64,000 bases of DNA from Rhizobium leucaenae USDA 9039 (GTDB lineage Bacteria > Pseudomonadota > Alphaproteobacteria > Rhizobiales > Rhizobiaceae), in assembly GCF_000426285.1 (NCBI RefSeq), contig NZ_AUFB01000021.1, positions 45,021 through 109,020 on the forward strand, written 5' to 3'. Position numbers and translations under genes: made by a program. Positions within the stretch are counted from its first letter, which is position 1, and each line of letters starts with the position of its first letter. Positions 26,476 to 35,115 of this stretch are shown here, one piece after another. A model generated the notes under the pieces. It had not been told where the DNA came from. It searched no databases and worked only from the letters and a program-made list of their open reading frames with translations.

Positions 26476-26955
26476 ATGAATTCAGCACAGAGGCAAGAGG
26501 CGGCTGCGCAGGAGCGCCGCGAGCGCAAGCGCGCCGCCGATCTTTTGGCGCGGGCCGAACGCGACGAGCTTGACGCGGCCTGGGAAGCATTACTCGACAA
26601 GCCCGTGATCCAGCCCGTACGAGGACCGGAAACCGGGCTCGTCATGGTACGCGGGCGCATAGGCGGCGGCGGCTCACCCTTCAATCTCGGCGAGGTTACC
26701 GTGACGCGCGCCACCGTCAAGCTTGCCTCCGGTGCCATCGGTCATGCGCATGCACTCGGCACCGATCGCGACAAGGTGCGGCTCGCGGCAATCTTCGATG
26801 CACTCTGGCATCAGCCGGCCACCAAGGAATTCGTGGAGAAGGCGATCCTGCTTCCGGTTACCGATCGGATTGCCGAATACGACCGCAAACGCGCCGAGCA
26901 AACGGCTGCCACCCGCGTCGATTTCTTCACTATGGTCCGCGGAGAAGACAAATGA
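26476..26955 (+). CDS. phnG: C-P lyase core subunit PhnG
   Basis: A 159-residue subunit of the PhnGHIJ core complex. Its N-terminal half is highly charged and helical (AAAQERRERKRAADLLARAERDELDAAWEAL); the family core includes VRGPETGLVMVRGRIGGGGSPFNLGEVTVTRATVKL and GHAHALGTDRDKVRLAAIFDALW. The core complex transfers phosphonate to the ribose C1 of ATP. I use the ATG at 26476, preceded by a GAGG ribosome site; the frame from 26389 would start in the regulatory region. It overlaps phnH by ATGA. Confidence 0.93.
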   Translation: MNSAQRQEAAAQERRERKRAADLLARAERDELDAAWEALLDKPVIQPVRGPETGLVMVRGRIGGGGSPFNLGEVTVTRATVKLASGAIGHAHALGTDRDKVRLAAIFDALWHQPATKEFVEKAILLPVTDRIAEYDRKRAEQTAATRVDFFTMVRGEDK

Positions 26956-27581
26956 GCCTTTCCACCACTTCCACGACGACTCGCAACGAGGCGCTGACCG
27001 GCGGTTTCGCCCATCCGGTGTTCGACGCTCAGAACGTCTTCAAGATGATGATGGACGGCATGGCACGGCCAGGCACCGTCCAGACGGTCACCTCCGATAT
27101 CGTTCCGCCCGCCCCGCTCGGGATTGCAGCCGGCGCGATCGGCCTTACGCTTTGCGATCATGATACGCCGGTCTGGCTGTCGACCGGTCTCGCCAAATCG
27201 GCCATGCCGGCGTGGCTGAGCTTTCACACCGGCACATCGGTGACACCGGAAAGGATCGAAGCCCGTTTTGCTTTTATCGAGGCCGGCACGGCGCTCGCCT
27301 CCCTCAACCAGTTCGCCGTCGGCACCCAGGAATATCCCGACCGCTCGACGACGCTGGTGCTGGAAATCGCAGCCCTCGAGGGCGGCAAGGAACTGGCGCT
27401 CTCCGGTCCCGGTATTGCCGGTATTCGCACGATCGCGCCGATCGGCGTGCCCGATACGTTCCTGCGCCTCTGGAACGACAATCGCGCGCTTTTCCCGCGC
27501 GGCGTCGATCTCGTTCTGACGGCGGAACGGCAATTCCTTTGCCTGCCGCGCACCGCCACGATCATCGCGACGGAGATGTGA
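26952..27581 (+). CDS. phnH: C-P lyase core subunit PhnH
   Basis: A 209-residue subunit of the C-P lyase core, with the family opening GGFAHPVFDAQNVFKMMMDGMARPGTV and central LTLCDHDTPVWLS. PhnH has a PLP-transferase-like fold without cofactor and dimerises with PhnG and PhnI in the (GHIJ)2 particle. The length is close to E. coli PhnH. It is coupled to phnG by a four-base overlap and followed by phnI after three bases. Confidence 0.94.
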   Translation: MSLSTTSTTTRNEALTGGFAHPVFDAQNVFKMMMDGMARPGTVQTVTSDIVPPAPLGIAAGAIGLTLCDHDTPVWLSTGLAKSAMPAWLSFHTGTSVTPERIEARFAFIEAGTALASLNQFAVGTQEYPDRSTTLVLEIAALEGGKELALSGPGIAGIRTIAPIGVPDTFLRLWNDNRALFPRGVDLVLTAERQFLCLPRTATIIATEM

Positions 27582-27584
27582 CGC

Positions 27585-28694
27585 ATGTATGTTGCCGTTA
27601 AAGGCGGCGAAGCCGCCATCGCCAATGCCCACCGGCTGCTCGCCGATCGCCGCCGCGGCGATCGTTCGCTGCCGGCCATCGGCATCGACCAGATCGTCGC
27701 GCAACTGGCGCTCGCCGTTGACCGCGTCATGGCCGAAGCCTCGCTTTACGACCGCACGCTGGCCGCGCTTGCCGTTCGCCAGGCCCGCGGCGATATGATC
27801 GAAGCGATCTTCCTCTTGCGCGCCTATCGCACCACGCTGCCGCGCTTTGGCTATTCCCAGCCGCTGGATACCTCGGCGATGAAGATCGAACGCCGCATCT
27901 CGGCGACCTATAAGGATCTGCCGGGCGGCCAGCTCCTCGGCCCCACTTTCGACTACACGCACCGCCTGCTCGACCCAAGCCTTCTCACCGATACGCCGGT
28001 GGATGAGCCGATGCAGCGGCCGGCGGAAGAAGGCCGCGTGATGCGCGTCTCCGAAATTCTGAGCCAGGAAGGGCTGATCGAAGGCGATGGCGAGATGCCG
28101 ATCGACCATGAGACCGGCGACCTGACGCGCGAGCCGATGGAGTTCCCGATGACCCGCGATCTGCGCTTGCAGGCGCTCGCCCGCGGCGACGAAGGTTTCC
28201 TGCTCGCGCTCGGCTATTCGACCCAGCGCGGCTATGGCCGCACCCACCCCTTCACCGGCGAAATCCGCATCGGCGAAGTGGAGGTTGAACTGGACGTGCC
28301 GGAACTCGGTTTCGCCGTTTCGCTGGGCAGCATTCAGGTGACCGAATGCCAGATGGTCAACCAGTTCAAGGGCTCGGCCAAGGCGCCGCCGCAGTTTACC
28401 CGCGGCTATGGCCTCGTTTTCGGCCAGAGCGAACGCAAGGCCATGGCGATGTCCCTGGTCGACCGGGCGCTCCGCGCCGACGAACTCGGCGAGGATATCG
28501 TCGCACCCGCCCAGGACGAGGAATTCGTCATCTCCCATTCCGACAACGTGCAGGCGACCGGCTTCGTCGAACATCTGAAGCTGCCGCACTATGTCGACTT
28601 CCAGGCCGAACTCGATCTGGTGCGCCGCATGCGCCGCGATTTCGAAAATGCACAGAACGCAGGCAAGGATCCCCTGACGGAGGCTGCCGAATGA
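27585..28694 (+). CDS. phnI: C-P lyase core subunit PhnI (purine nucleosidase component)
   Basis: A 369-residue protein beginning MYVAVKGGEAAIANAHRLL, the characteristic PhnI start. Other family segments are TLPRFGYSQPLDTSAMKIERRISATYKDLPGGQLLGPTFDYTHRLLD, LLALGYSTQRGYGRTHPF and EFVISHSDNVQATGFVEHLKLPHYVDFQAELDLVR. PhnI displaces adenine from ATP while phosphonate attaches to ribose. The stop overlaps the phnJ start by ATGA. Confidence 0.95.
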   Translation: MYVAVKGGEAAIANAHRLLADRRRGDRSLPAIGIDQIVAQLALAVDRVMAEASLYDRTLAALAVRQARGDMIEAIFLLRAYRTTLPRFGYSQPLDTSAMKIERRISATYKDLPGGQLLGPTFDYTHRLLDPSLLTDTPVDEPMQRPAEEGRVMRVSEILSQEGLIEGDGEMPIDHETGDLTREPMEFPMTRDLRLQALARGDEGFLLALGYSTQRGYGRTHPFTGEIRIGEVEVELDVPELGFAVSLGSIQVTECQMVNQFKGSAKAPPQFTRGYGLVFGQSERKAMAMSLVDRALRADELGEDIVAPAQDEEFVISHSDNVQATGFVEHLKLPHYVDFQAELDLVRRMRRDFENAQNAGKDPLTEAAE

Positions 28695-29587
28695 CCGAAC
28701 TTGCCACCTATAACTTCGCCTATCTCGACGAACAGACCAAGCGGATGATCCGCCGCGCCATCCTGAAGGCAATCGCCATTCCCGGCTATCAGGTGCCGTT
28801 CGCCTCGCGCGAAATGCCGATGCCCTATGGCTGGGGCACGGGCGGCGTGCAATTGACTGCCGCGATCATCGGGCCGGACGATGTGCTCAAGGTCATCGAC
28901 CAGGGCGCCGACGACACGACCAACGCCGTCTCTATCCGCGCCTTCTTCCAGAAGGTGGCTGACGTCGCCGTCACCACCCGCACGGATGAGGCAACCATTA
29001 TCCAGACGCGCCACCGCATCCCGGAAGGCAAGCTCGGACCCAAGCAAGTGCTGGTCTACCAGGTGCCGATCCCCGAACCGCTGCGTTTCCTCGAACCGCG
29101 CGAGACCGAGACCCGCAAGATGCATGCGCTCGAGGAATACGGCCTCATGCATGTGAAGCTTTATGAAGACATCGCCCGCAACGGCCGCATCGCCACCACC
29201 TATGCCTACCCGGTGAAAGTGGCCGGTCGTTACGTGATGGACCCGTCTCCAACGCCGAAATTCGACAATCCGAAAATGCACATGTCGGATGCGCTGCAGC
29301 TCTTCGGCGCCGGCCGCGAGAAGCGTATCTATGCCGTGCCGCCTTATACCGAAGTCGTCAGCCTCGATTTCGAGGATCATCCTTTCGAGGTGCAGCGTTT
29401 CGACAAGCCCTGTGCTCTCTGCGGCGCCGAGCAGGTCTATCTCGACGAAGTGATCCTCGACGACAAGGGCGGGCGGATGTTCGTCTGCTCGGACACAGAT
29501 TTTTGCGAAGACCGCCGCGCCCATGGCCATATCGGCACCATGCTGGCGACGAATGGGCTGGCACCCAACCAGGAGGCCGCCGAATGA
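28691..29587 (+). CDS. phnJ: Radical-SAM C-P lyase PhnJ
   Basis: A 298-residue enzyme that cleaves the carbon-phosphorus bond of ribose phosphonate phosphate. All four key cysteines are present: C241, C244 and C266 in the CxxC-x21-C iron-sulfur motif, and C272, the proposed thiyl radical site, in SDTDFCEDRRAHGH. These positions equal the E. coli numbering. The start at 28691 gives the typical opening TELATYNFAYLDEQTKRMIRRA and overlaps phnI. A longer frame from 28346 is read through phnI sequence and is not real. It overlaps phnK by four bases. Confidence 0.97.
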   Translation: MTELATYNFAYLDEQTKRMIRRAILKAIAIPGYQVPFASREMPMPYGWGTGGVQLTAAIIGPDDVLKVIDQGADDTTNAVSIRAFFQKVADVAVTTRTDEATIIQTRHRIPEGKLGPKQVLVYQVPIPEPLRFLEPRETETRKMHALEEYGLMHVKLYEDIARNGRIATTYAYPVKVAGRYVMDPSPTPKFDNPKMHMSDALQLFGAGREKRIYAVPPYTEVVSLDFEDHPFEVQRFDKPCALCGAEQVYLDEVILDDKGGRMFVCSDTDFCEDRRAHGHIGTMLATNGLAPNQEAAE

Positions 29588-30360
29588 GCGACACGCCACT
29601 CCTCAAGGTCAAGGATATCTCGAAATTCTATGGCAGCCGCATCGGTTGCCGCAACGTGTCCTTCGATCTCTGGCCCGGTGAAGTGCTGGCGATCGTCGGC
29701 GAATCCGGCTCCGGCAAGACGACGCTGCTCAACTGCATTTCGACCCGGCTGCTGCCGACCACTGGCAGCGTCGAGTACCATATGCGCGACGAGACCTATC
29801 GCGAGCTCTTCCGTATGAACGAGGCCGAGCGCCGCTTCCTGATGCGCACCGACTGGGGCTTCGTGCATCAGAACCCGGCCGACGGCCTGCGCATGACCGT
29901 TTCGGCCGGCGCCAATGTCGGCGAGCGGCTGATGGCCGTCGGCAACCGGCATTACGGCAATATCCGCAATACGGCCATCGACTGGCTGGAACGCGTGGAA
30001 ATCGACGCCGACCGTATCGACGATCAGCCGCGCGCCTTCTCGGGCGGCATGCGTCAGCGCCTGCAGATCGCTCGCAACCTGGTGACCGGCCCGCGGCTGG
30101 TGTTCATGGACGAGCCGACCGGCGGCCTCGACGTTTCCGTGCAGGCCCGCCTGCTCGATCTCGTACGCGGCCTCGTCAACGATCTCGGCCTGTCGGCCAT
30201 CATCGTCACGCATGACCTCGCCGTCGCCCGCCTGCTCTCGCACCGCATGATGGTGATGAAGGACGGGGTGGCAATCGAGCATGGTCTCACCGACCGCGTG
30301 CTCGACGATCCGCGCGAGCCCTATACGCAACTGCTCGTCTCCTCGATCCTGCAGGTTTAA
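29584..30360 (+). CDS. phnK: C-P lyase ATPase subunit PhnK
   Basis: A 258-residue ABC-type ATPase that docks on the PhnGHIJ core rather than on a membrane permease. It has Walker A VGESGSGKTT, the PhnK-specific insertion VEYHMRDETYRELFRMNEAERRFLMRTDWGFVHQNPADGLRM, signature FSGGMRQRL and Walker B LVFMDEPTGGLD. The start overlaps the phnJ stop (ATGA). No partner permease is needed in this role. Confidence 0.95.
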   Translation: MSDTPLLKVKDISKFYGSRIGCRNVSFDLWPGEVLAIVGESGSGKTTLLNCISTRLLPTTGSVEYHMRDETYRELFRMNEAERRFLMRTDWGFVHQNPADGLRMTVSAGANVGERLMAVGNRHYGNIRNTAIDWLERVEIDADRIDDQPRAFSGGMRQRLQIARNLVTGPRLVFMDEPTGGLDVSVQARLLDLVRGLVNDLGLSAIIVTHDLAVARLLSHRMMVMKDGVAIEHGLTDRVLDDPREPYTQLLVSSILQV

Positions 30361-30364
30361 AGCC

Positions 30365-31072
30365 ATGGCCACTCCCCTCGTCGTCTCCGAAGTCTTCAAG
30401 AGCTTCACCATGCACCTGCGCGACGGCATCCGGCTGCCGGTCGTCGCCGACGTCTCCTTTTCGGTCGCATCGGGCGAATGCGTGGTGCTCGGCGGCCCTT
30501 CCGGCATCGGCAAGAGCTCGCTCCTGAAGATGATCTACGGCAACTACGCCGTCGATAACGGCCAAATCCTGGTGATGCATAAGGAAAGGATCGTCGATCT
30601 AGCCGCCGCCGATCCGCGCACCGTGCTGGAAGTTCGCCGCCATACCATGGGCTATGTCAGCCAGTTCCTGCGCACTGTGCCGCGCGTTGCTGCCATCGAC
30701 GTGGTTGCCGAGCCGCTATTGGCACGTGGCGCGAGTGCCGAGACTGCCCGCGAAAGGGCAGGCAGCCTGCTGGCGCAACTCAACCTGCCGGAAGAGCTTT
30801 GGCAATTGCCGCCCGCCACCTTCTCCGGCGGCGAACAGCAGCGTGTCAATATCGCCCGCGGCTTCATTACCGATCACGCCATTTTGCTGCTCGACGAGCC
30901 GACCGCCTCTCTCGACGCCAGGAACCGTGCCGTCGTGGTCGACATGATCGAAAAGAAGAAAAAGGCCGGCGTCGCCCTCCTTGGCATCTTCCATGACAAG
31001 GAAGTGCGCGAGGCCGTCGGCAGCCGCATTCTCGATGTCTCGCAATTTTCACCCAGGAAGTCCGCCGCATGA
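30365..31072 (+). CDS. phnL: C-P lyase ATPase subunit PhnL
   Basis: A 235-residue ABC-type ATPase, second nucleotide-binding partner of the C-P lyase complex. Walker A is GGPSGIGKSS, signature FSGGEQQRVN and Walker B ILLLDEPTASLD. The N terminus SEVFKSFTMHLRDGIRLPVVADVSF fits PhnL. The start at 30365 follows the phnK stop by four bases, and its stop overlaps the acyltransferase gene by ATGA. Confidence 0.94.
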   Translation: MATPLVVSEVFKSFTMHLRDGIRLPVVADVSFSVASGECVVLGGPSGIGKSSLLKMIYGNYAVDNGQILVMHKERIVDLAAADPRTVLEVRRHTMGYVSQFLRTVPRVAAIDVVAEPLLARGASAETARERAGSLLAQLNLPEELWQLPPATFSGGEQQRVNIARGFITDHAILLLDEPTASLDARNRAVVVDMIEKKKKAGVALLGIFHDKEVREAVGSRILDVSQFSPRKSAA

Positions 31073-31686
31073 GCCGCCAATTGGGCGAAACGCCCTTCAT
31101 CAGCCCCTCGGCCAGCGTCAGCAATTCGACGCTCGGCCGCTATACCGAAGTCTCCGATCGCTGCCGCATCGACGAAACCGAGATCGGCGATTATTCCTAC
31201 ATCATGCAGGATGGTGTAGTCTGGTGCGCGACGATCGGCAAGTTCGTCAACGTTGCTGCCGCCGTGCGCATCAACGCCACCAACCATCCGACCTGGCGAG
31301 CGACGCTGCATCACTTCACCTATCGCGCCGCCGACTATTGGCCGGATGCCGATATGGAGACGGATTTTTTCACCTGGCGGCGCGACAATCGGGTCGTGAT
31401 CGGCCATGACGTATGGATCGGTCACGGCGCCATCATCCTGCCGGGCGTCACAGTCGGCAACGGTGCGGTCATCGGCGCCGGCGCGGTCGTCTCCAAGGAT
31501 GTCGCCCCCTATACGATCGTCGGCGGCGTGCCGGCCAAGCTCATCCGCCAGCGCTTCGCCGAAGTTGTCGGCGAGCGCATGGACAAGCTTGCCTGGTGGG
31601 ATTGGGATCACGCCACCTTGCGTACCGCGCTCGACGACTTTCGTGCCCTTTCGGCCGAGGAGTTCCTCATCCGCTACGGCGCTTGA
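31069..31686 (+). CDS. Hexapeptide-repeat acyltransferase of the phosphonate operon
   Basis: A 205-residue left-handed beta-helix protein. Imperfect hexapeptide repeats run from SPSASVSNSTLGRYTEVSDRCRI through NRVVIGHDVWIGHGAIILPGVTVGNGAVIGAGAVVSKDVAPYTIVGGVPAKLIRQRF, as in xenobiotic/antibiotic acetyltransferases. A subfamily of these is regularly found in C-P lyase operons. It is translationally coupled to phnL. By position it may replace PhnO, which N-acetylates aminophosphonates, although PhnO has an unrelated GNAT fold. The substrate is inferred only. Confidence 0.88.
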   Translation: MSRQLGETPFISPSASVSNSTLGRYTEVSDRCRIDETEIGDYSYIMQDGVVWCATIGKFVNVAAAVRINATNHPTWRATLHHFTYRAADYWPDADMETDFFTWRRDNRVVIGHDVWIGHGAIILPGVTVGNGAVIGAGAVVSKDVAPYTIVGGVPAKLIRQRFAEVVGERMDKLAWWDWDHATLRTALDDFRALSAEEFLIRYGA

Positions 31687-31727
31687 CGCCAGCACGACCT
31701 GCACAATCCTGACTAGAATTCATTTCG

Positions 31728-31760
31728 AAGCCCGGAAACCCCTCGGTTTCCGGGCTTTTG
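31728..31760 (+). terminator. Rho-independent terminator after the phnG-to-acyltransferase operon
   Basis: Perfect 13-base arms AAGCCCGGAAACC (31728-31740) and GGTTTCCGGGCTT (31745-31757) enclose a CCTC loop and are followed by TT, 41 bases after the acyltransferase stop. This separates the C-P lyase core operon from the importer operon that begins with phnC. Confidence 0.85.
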
Positions 31761-31795
31761 CATGTCGTTGCGAAAGGCAGCAAAACGGCGGGCAT

Positions 31796-31823
31796 TGTAA
31801 CAGCAGTTACACAAATCTGACAT
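31796..31823 (+). promoter_or_regulatory. Regulatory candidate upstream of phnC
   Basis: A perfect palindrome TGTAAC-AGCA-GTTACA (31796-31811) is followed by CTGACAT at 31817-31823. GTTACAC-N4-CTGACAT (31806-31823) also fits a degraded Pho box, with 10 of 14 consensus positions. Either could serve phnC, whose ATG is at 31985. The evidence is positional and weaker than for the phnG element. Confidence 0.4.
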
Positions 31824-31984
31824 TGGAGCTTCATGAACCGGGAATAATGCGTTGCTCATGCTCAGCGCATGGCGGCCTCGAAGGCTTCTTCGAAACAAGG
31901 GGTCGTGCGCTCGTCTAACAGGCTTCCGCGGCGCCAACGTCAACGTTTGTTGCGGAGCCGGGCAGCCGCGAAAGGGAAAGCCTC

Positions 31985-32839
31985 ATGTTCGAGCTGAAGA
32001 ATGTCTCGCGCCGGTTCGGAAACAAGCTCGCCGTCGATTCCGTGACGCTGGACATTCCGCAGGGACAGATGGTCGGCATCATCGGCCGCTCGGGCGCCGG
32101 CAAGTCCACGCTGCTGCGCATGATCAACCGCCTCGCCGATCCAAGCTCCGGCTCCATCCATTTCGCCGGCACCGAAGTTTCCAAGCTGCGCGGCCGGGCA
32201 TTGCGCAACTGGCAGCGCGATTGCGCCATGATCTTCCAGCAGTTCAACCTGGTTCCCCGCCTCGACGTGCTGACCAACGTCATGCTTGGCCGCCTGAACC
32301 AGCGTCCGACCGCGCTCAGTCTGCTTTCCATCTTCAGCCGCGAAGAGCGCATCGAGGCCATCGCCGCGCTTGAACGCCTCGGCATCGAGCAGACGGCATT
32401 GCAGATGGCCGGCACGCTTTCGGGCGGCCAGCAGCAGCGTGTCGCCATTGCCCGCGCCCTGATGCAGCAGCCGAAGATGATGCTCGCCGACGAGCCGATC
32501 GCCTCGCTCGATCCGCTGAACGCCAAGATCGTCATGGATGCGCTGCGCGATATCAACGAGCGCGAGGGCATCACCGTCATCACCAACCTGCACACGTTGG
32601 ATACCGCGCGCAACTACTGCGAACGCATCGTCGGCATGGCCGCCGGCCGCGTCGTCTTCGACGGCAAGCCGGTGGAGCTGACGGCCGCGGCCGTCAAAGA
32701 AATCTACGGCACCGACAAGGATGGCGCCGGTGTCGACGAGACGATGACGTCGACCGCCATCAATCTTTCCGATCAGCCCGCGCAAGCCGCGGCAAACGCA
32801 TCCGCCGGCCCGCAACCGCTGGCACTGGCCGGTCTCTGA
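31985..32839 (+). CDS. phnC: Phosphonate ABC importer ATPase PhnC
   Basis: A 284-residue ATPase driving phosphonate/phosphate ester import. Walker A is IGRSGAGKST, the Q-loop region is AMIFQQFNLVPRLDVLTNVMLGRL (typical of PhnC), signature LSGGQQQRV and Walker B MMLADEPIASLD. The family C terminus is extended by about 30 Ala/Ser/Pro-rich residues. An 18-base polypurine-rich stretch (GCCGCGAAAGGGAAAGCC) precedes the ATG. It heads phnC-D-E1-E2. Confidence 0.95.
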   Translation: MFELKNVSRRFGNKLAVDSVTLDIPQGQMVGIIGRSGAGKSTLLRMINRLADPSSGSIHFAGTEVSKLRGRALRNWQRDCAMIFQQFNLVPRLDVLTNVMLGRLNQRPTALSLLSIFSREERIEAIAALERLGIEQTALQMAGTLSGGQQQRVAIARALMQQPKMMLADEPIASLDPLNAKIVMDALRDINEREGITVITNLHTLDTARNYCERIVGMAAGRVVFDGKPVELTAAAVKEIYGTDKDGAGVDETMTSTAINLSDQPAQAAANASAGPQPLALAGL

Positions 32840-32931
32840 GGGAGCCGGCCGCGATCGAAGGCCCACGTCAAGGGCGCATTTCTTCTAGACCGAAGACATC
32901 CGGGGACACCGGTTAATCAGGAGACGAACCC

Positions 32932-33837
32932 ATGTTGAAGAAGACCCTTCTCGCAGCCACGGCGCTTCTCGCGCTCGCTGGCGGCGCTGCCGCTCAGGAC
33001 ATCAAGGAATTCCGCGTTGGTATTCTCGGTGGCGAAAACGAAGCCGACCGCCTGCGCAACTATGCCTGCCTCTCCGACCACCTGAAGAAGGAGTTCGGCT
33101 TCGAGAAGGTATCGCTGTTCCCGGCCGCCGACTATGACGGCGTCATCCAGGGCCTGCTCGGCGGCACGCTCGACTTCGCCGAACTCGGCGCTTCCGGCTA
33201 TGCAGCCACCTACATCAAGGACCCGAAGGCCGTTACCCCGATCCTGACCACGCAGCAGACGGACGGTTCGACCGGCTACTACTCGATCGGTCTCGCCCTG
33301 AAGTCCTCCGGCATCAAGACGATCGCCGACGCCAAGGGCAAGAAGCTCGGCTACGCCGATCCGGACTCCACCTCGGGCTACCTCGTTCCGCTGACGCAGA
33401 TTCCGAAGACCACCGGCATGCCGAACGACAAGTTCTTCGCTTCGACCCAGTTCAACGGCGGTCACGAGAACAACCTGCTCGCCGCCTATGACGGCAAGGT
33501 CGACGTTGCCGTTGACGACTCTTCGGGCCTCGGCGATTTCAAGGATGGCTACACCTCTGGTACCTTCCGCAAGGAAGTCGACAAGGGCGCCGTCGATCCG
33601 AACAAACTCGTCGAAGTCTGGCGCTCGCCGCTGATCCCGAACGGCCCGCTCGTCGTTCGCAACGCTCTCGGCACCGAATGGCAGGCCAAGCTGACCGACT
33701 TCTTCCTGAAGCTCCCGACCACCGACGCCAAGTGCTTCTCGGCAATCGAAGGCGGCGACTTCAAGGGTTACGTCAAGGTCAACCCGGACTTCTACAAGGC
33801 CGTTGTCGAAGTTCGTAAGGCTGCCATCGGCGGCTGA
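32932..33837 (+). CDS. phnD: Phosphonate-binding periplasmic protein PhnD
   Basis: A 301-residue binding protein with signal peptide MLKKTLLAATALLALAGGAAAQD. The body matches PhnD: FRVGILGGENEADRLRNYACLSDHLKKEFGF, the ligand-contact loop GYADPDSTSGYLVP, and FNGGHENNLLAAYDGKVDVAVDD. It delivers phosphonates, and in rhizobia also phosphate, to the PhnE pair. AGGAG lies about eight bases upstream of the ATG. Codon use is strongly biased to C-ending codons, fitting high expression. Confidence 0.96.
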   Translation: MLKKTLLAATALLALAGGAAAQDIKEFRVGILGGENEADRLRNYACLSDHLKKEFGFEKVSLFPAADYDGVIQGLLGGTLDFAELGASGYAATYIKDPKAVTPILTTQQTDGSTGYYSIGLALKSSGIKTIADAKGKKLGYADPDSTSGYLVPLTQIPKTTGMPNDKFFASTQFNGGHENNLLAAYDGKVDVAVDDSSGLGDFKDGYTSGTFRKEVDKGAVDPNKLVEVWRSPLIPNGPLVVRNALGTEWQAKLTDFFLKLPTTDAKCFSAIEGGDFKGYVKVNPDFYKAVVEVRKAAIGG

Positions 33838-33853
33838 TCGGCTTGCTGATCAA

Positions 33854-34101
33854 CCCCTTCTCCCCCGGTGGGGAGAAGGTGGCGCGAGCGATAGAGCGCA
33901 GCGAAATCGTGAGTGACGGATGAGGGGGCGCGGTGCGCTCTGGCGAAGCTGGAGCAATCGATCCAGTGGATCGATTGCCGCAACGAACGCCGGAACCGAA
34001 ACACGGGACCGGGGACGCGGCATATTCCAAAGTCGCCTTACGGTGCAATGCCCCCTCAACCTGCCCTGCGGGCATCCTTCTCCCGATGGGGAGAAGGTGG
34101 A
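33854..34101. repeat. Mosaic palindromic intergenic repeat between phnD and phnE1
   Basis: The 289-base gap holds three palindromes. One has arms CCTTCTCCCC/GGGGAGAAGG (33856-33879). The second is a perfect 25-base palindrome with 12-base arms GCAATCGATCCA (33954-33978). The third is a unit at 34038-34100 (TTACGGTGCAATGCCCCCTC onward, ending in another CTTCTCCC hairpin). Related units recur at 39127, 39368 and 52702. This is the style of rhizobial intergenic mosaic elements (RIME-like). No gene is seen. Confidence 0.75.
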
Positions 34102-34126
34102 TTTCTTTTTCAAAGACGATGATCTC

Positions 34127-35107
34127 ATGACGATTGCCGATACTCAGCTACAGACGCAAGGTGCGCCTCAGAGCGCCAAGGACATCGGCGACGCCTGGAG
34201 CAGGATGGTGGCCCGTCGCCGCCTCTATACCGGTATCGGCCTGCTGATCCTGATTATCGCTTTCGTCAGCTCCGTCCGCTTTGCCGACGAGAGCAATGCC
34301 GGCCATTTCTTCGACCGCCTGCCGCATCTTTTCGATTTCCTGAGCTGGCTCATCCCCAAGGATTGGTCCGACGTCTACCGCGCGCTCTTCGACCTGCCGA
34401 GCCCCAACGGGGCAAATGGCGCCGGCGGCGAGGAATTCAATTTCCCGCTCGGCCGCGTCTATGTCTGGGGCGATTTCTACATCCCTGAATATTTCGAGCT
34501 GATGATCATTACGATCAACGTGGCGCTGGTCTCCACCCTCATCGGCTTCACCGTCGCCCTGCCCCTCAGCTTTTTTGCCGCCCGCAACATGTCGCCGTCG
34601 CATCCGGTTCGTCTGGTGACCAAACGCTTCATGGAATTGCTGCGCGCCTTTCCCGAGATCGTCATCGCGGGGCTGTTTTCGGCGATCCTGTCGATCGGCC
34701 CGATTGCCGCCATCATCGCCGTCGGCCTGCATACGATCGGCGCCCTCGGCAAGCTCTTCTACGAAGTGATCGAGAATATCGACATGAAGCCGGACGAGGG
34801 CATGAAGGCGGTCGGCGCGGGTTGGACGGAGCGTGTTCGCTTCGCCGCCCTGCCGCAGGTTCTGCCGAATTTCATGTCCTATGTGTTGCTGCGTCTGGAG
34901 ATCAATGTCCGCGCTTCGACGATCATCGGCGCCGTCGGCGGGGGAGGTATCGGCGAGGAGCTGAAGCTTTCGATCTCGCGCGGTTTCGGCGCCAAGACGG
35001 TAGCGCTCGTGCTCTTGCTTTTCGTCACCATCATCGCCGTCGACCAATTTTCCGCATGGCTCCGTCGCCGTCTCGTCGGCGAACATGCCTTCCTTCTGCA
35101 ACACTGA
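34127..35107 (+). CDS. phnE: Phosphonate ABC importer permease PhnE (first copy)
   Basis: A 326-residue permease. An N-terminal helix (LYTGIGLLILIIAFVSSVRFA) is followed by a periplasmic segment and five further helices containing FFAARNMSP and the ATPase-contact region ENIDMKPDEGMKAVGAGWTERVRFAALPQVLPNFMSY. The ATG at 34127 comes just after the intergenic repeat; the frame from 33920 reads through that repeat. It pairs with the second PhnE, nine bases downstream, to form a heterodimeric channel. Confidence 0.93.
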   Translation: MTIADTQLQTQGAPQSAKDIGDAWSRMVARRRLYTGIGLLILIIAFVSSVRFADESNAGHFFDRLPHLFDFLSWLIPKDWSDVYRALFDLPSPNGANGAGGEEFNFPLGRVYVWGDFYIPEYFELMIITINVALVSTLIGFTVALPLSFFAARNMSPSHPVRLVTKRFMELLRAFPEIVIAGLFSAILSIGPIAAIIAVGLHTIGALGKLFYEVIENIDMKPDEGMKAVGAGWTERVRFAALPQVLPNFMSYVLLRLEINVRASTIIGAVGGGGIGEELKLSISRGFGAKTVALVLLLFVTIIAVDQFSAWLRRRLVGEHAFLLQH

Positions 35108-35115
35108 GGTTGCCC

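Noticed and set aside
26811..28772. 653-residue minus-strand frame opposite phnH and phnI
   Set aside because: Antisense to overlapping, motif-bearing phn genes; composition is that of a shadow frame.
24985..31811. Shared TGTAAC/GTTACA half-sites at the toxin-antitoxin operator and upstream of phnC
   Set aside because: The half-sites are short, spacing differs (10 versus 4 bases), and no common regulator is implied; probably coincidence.
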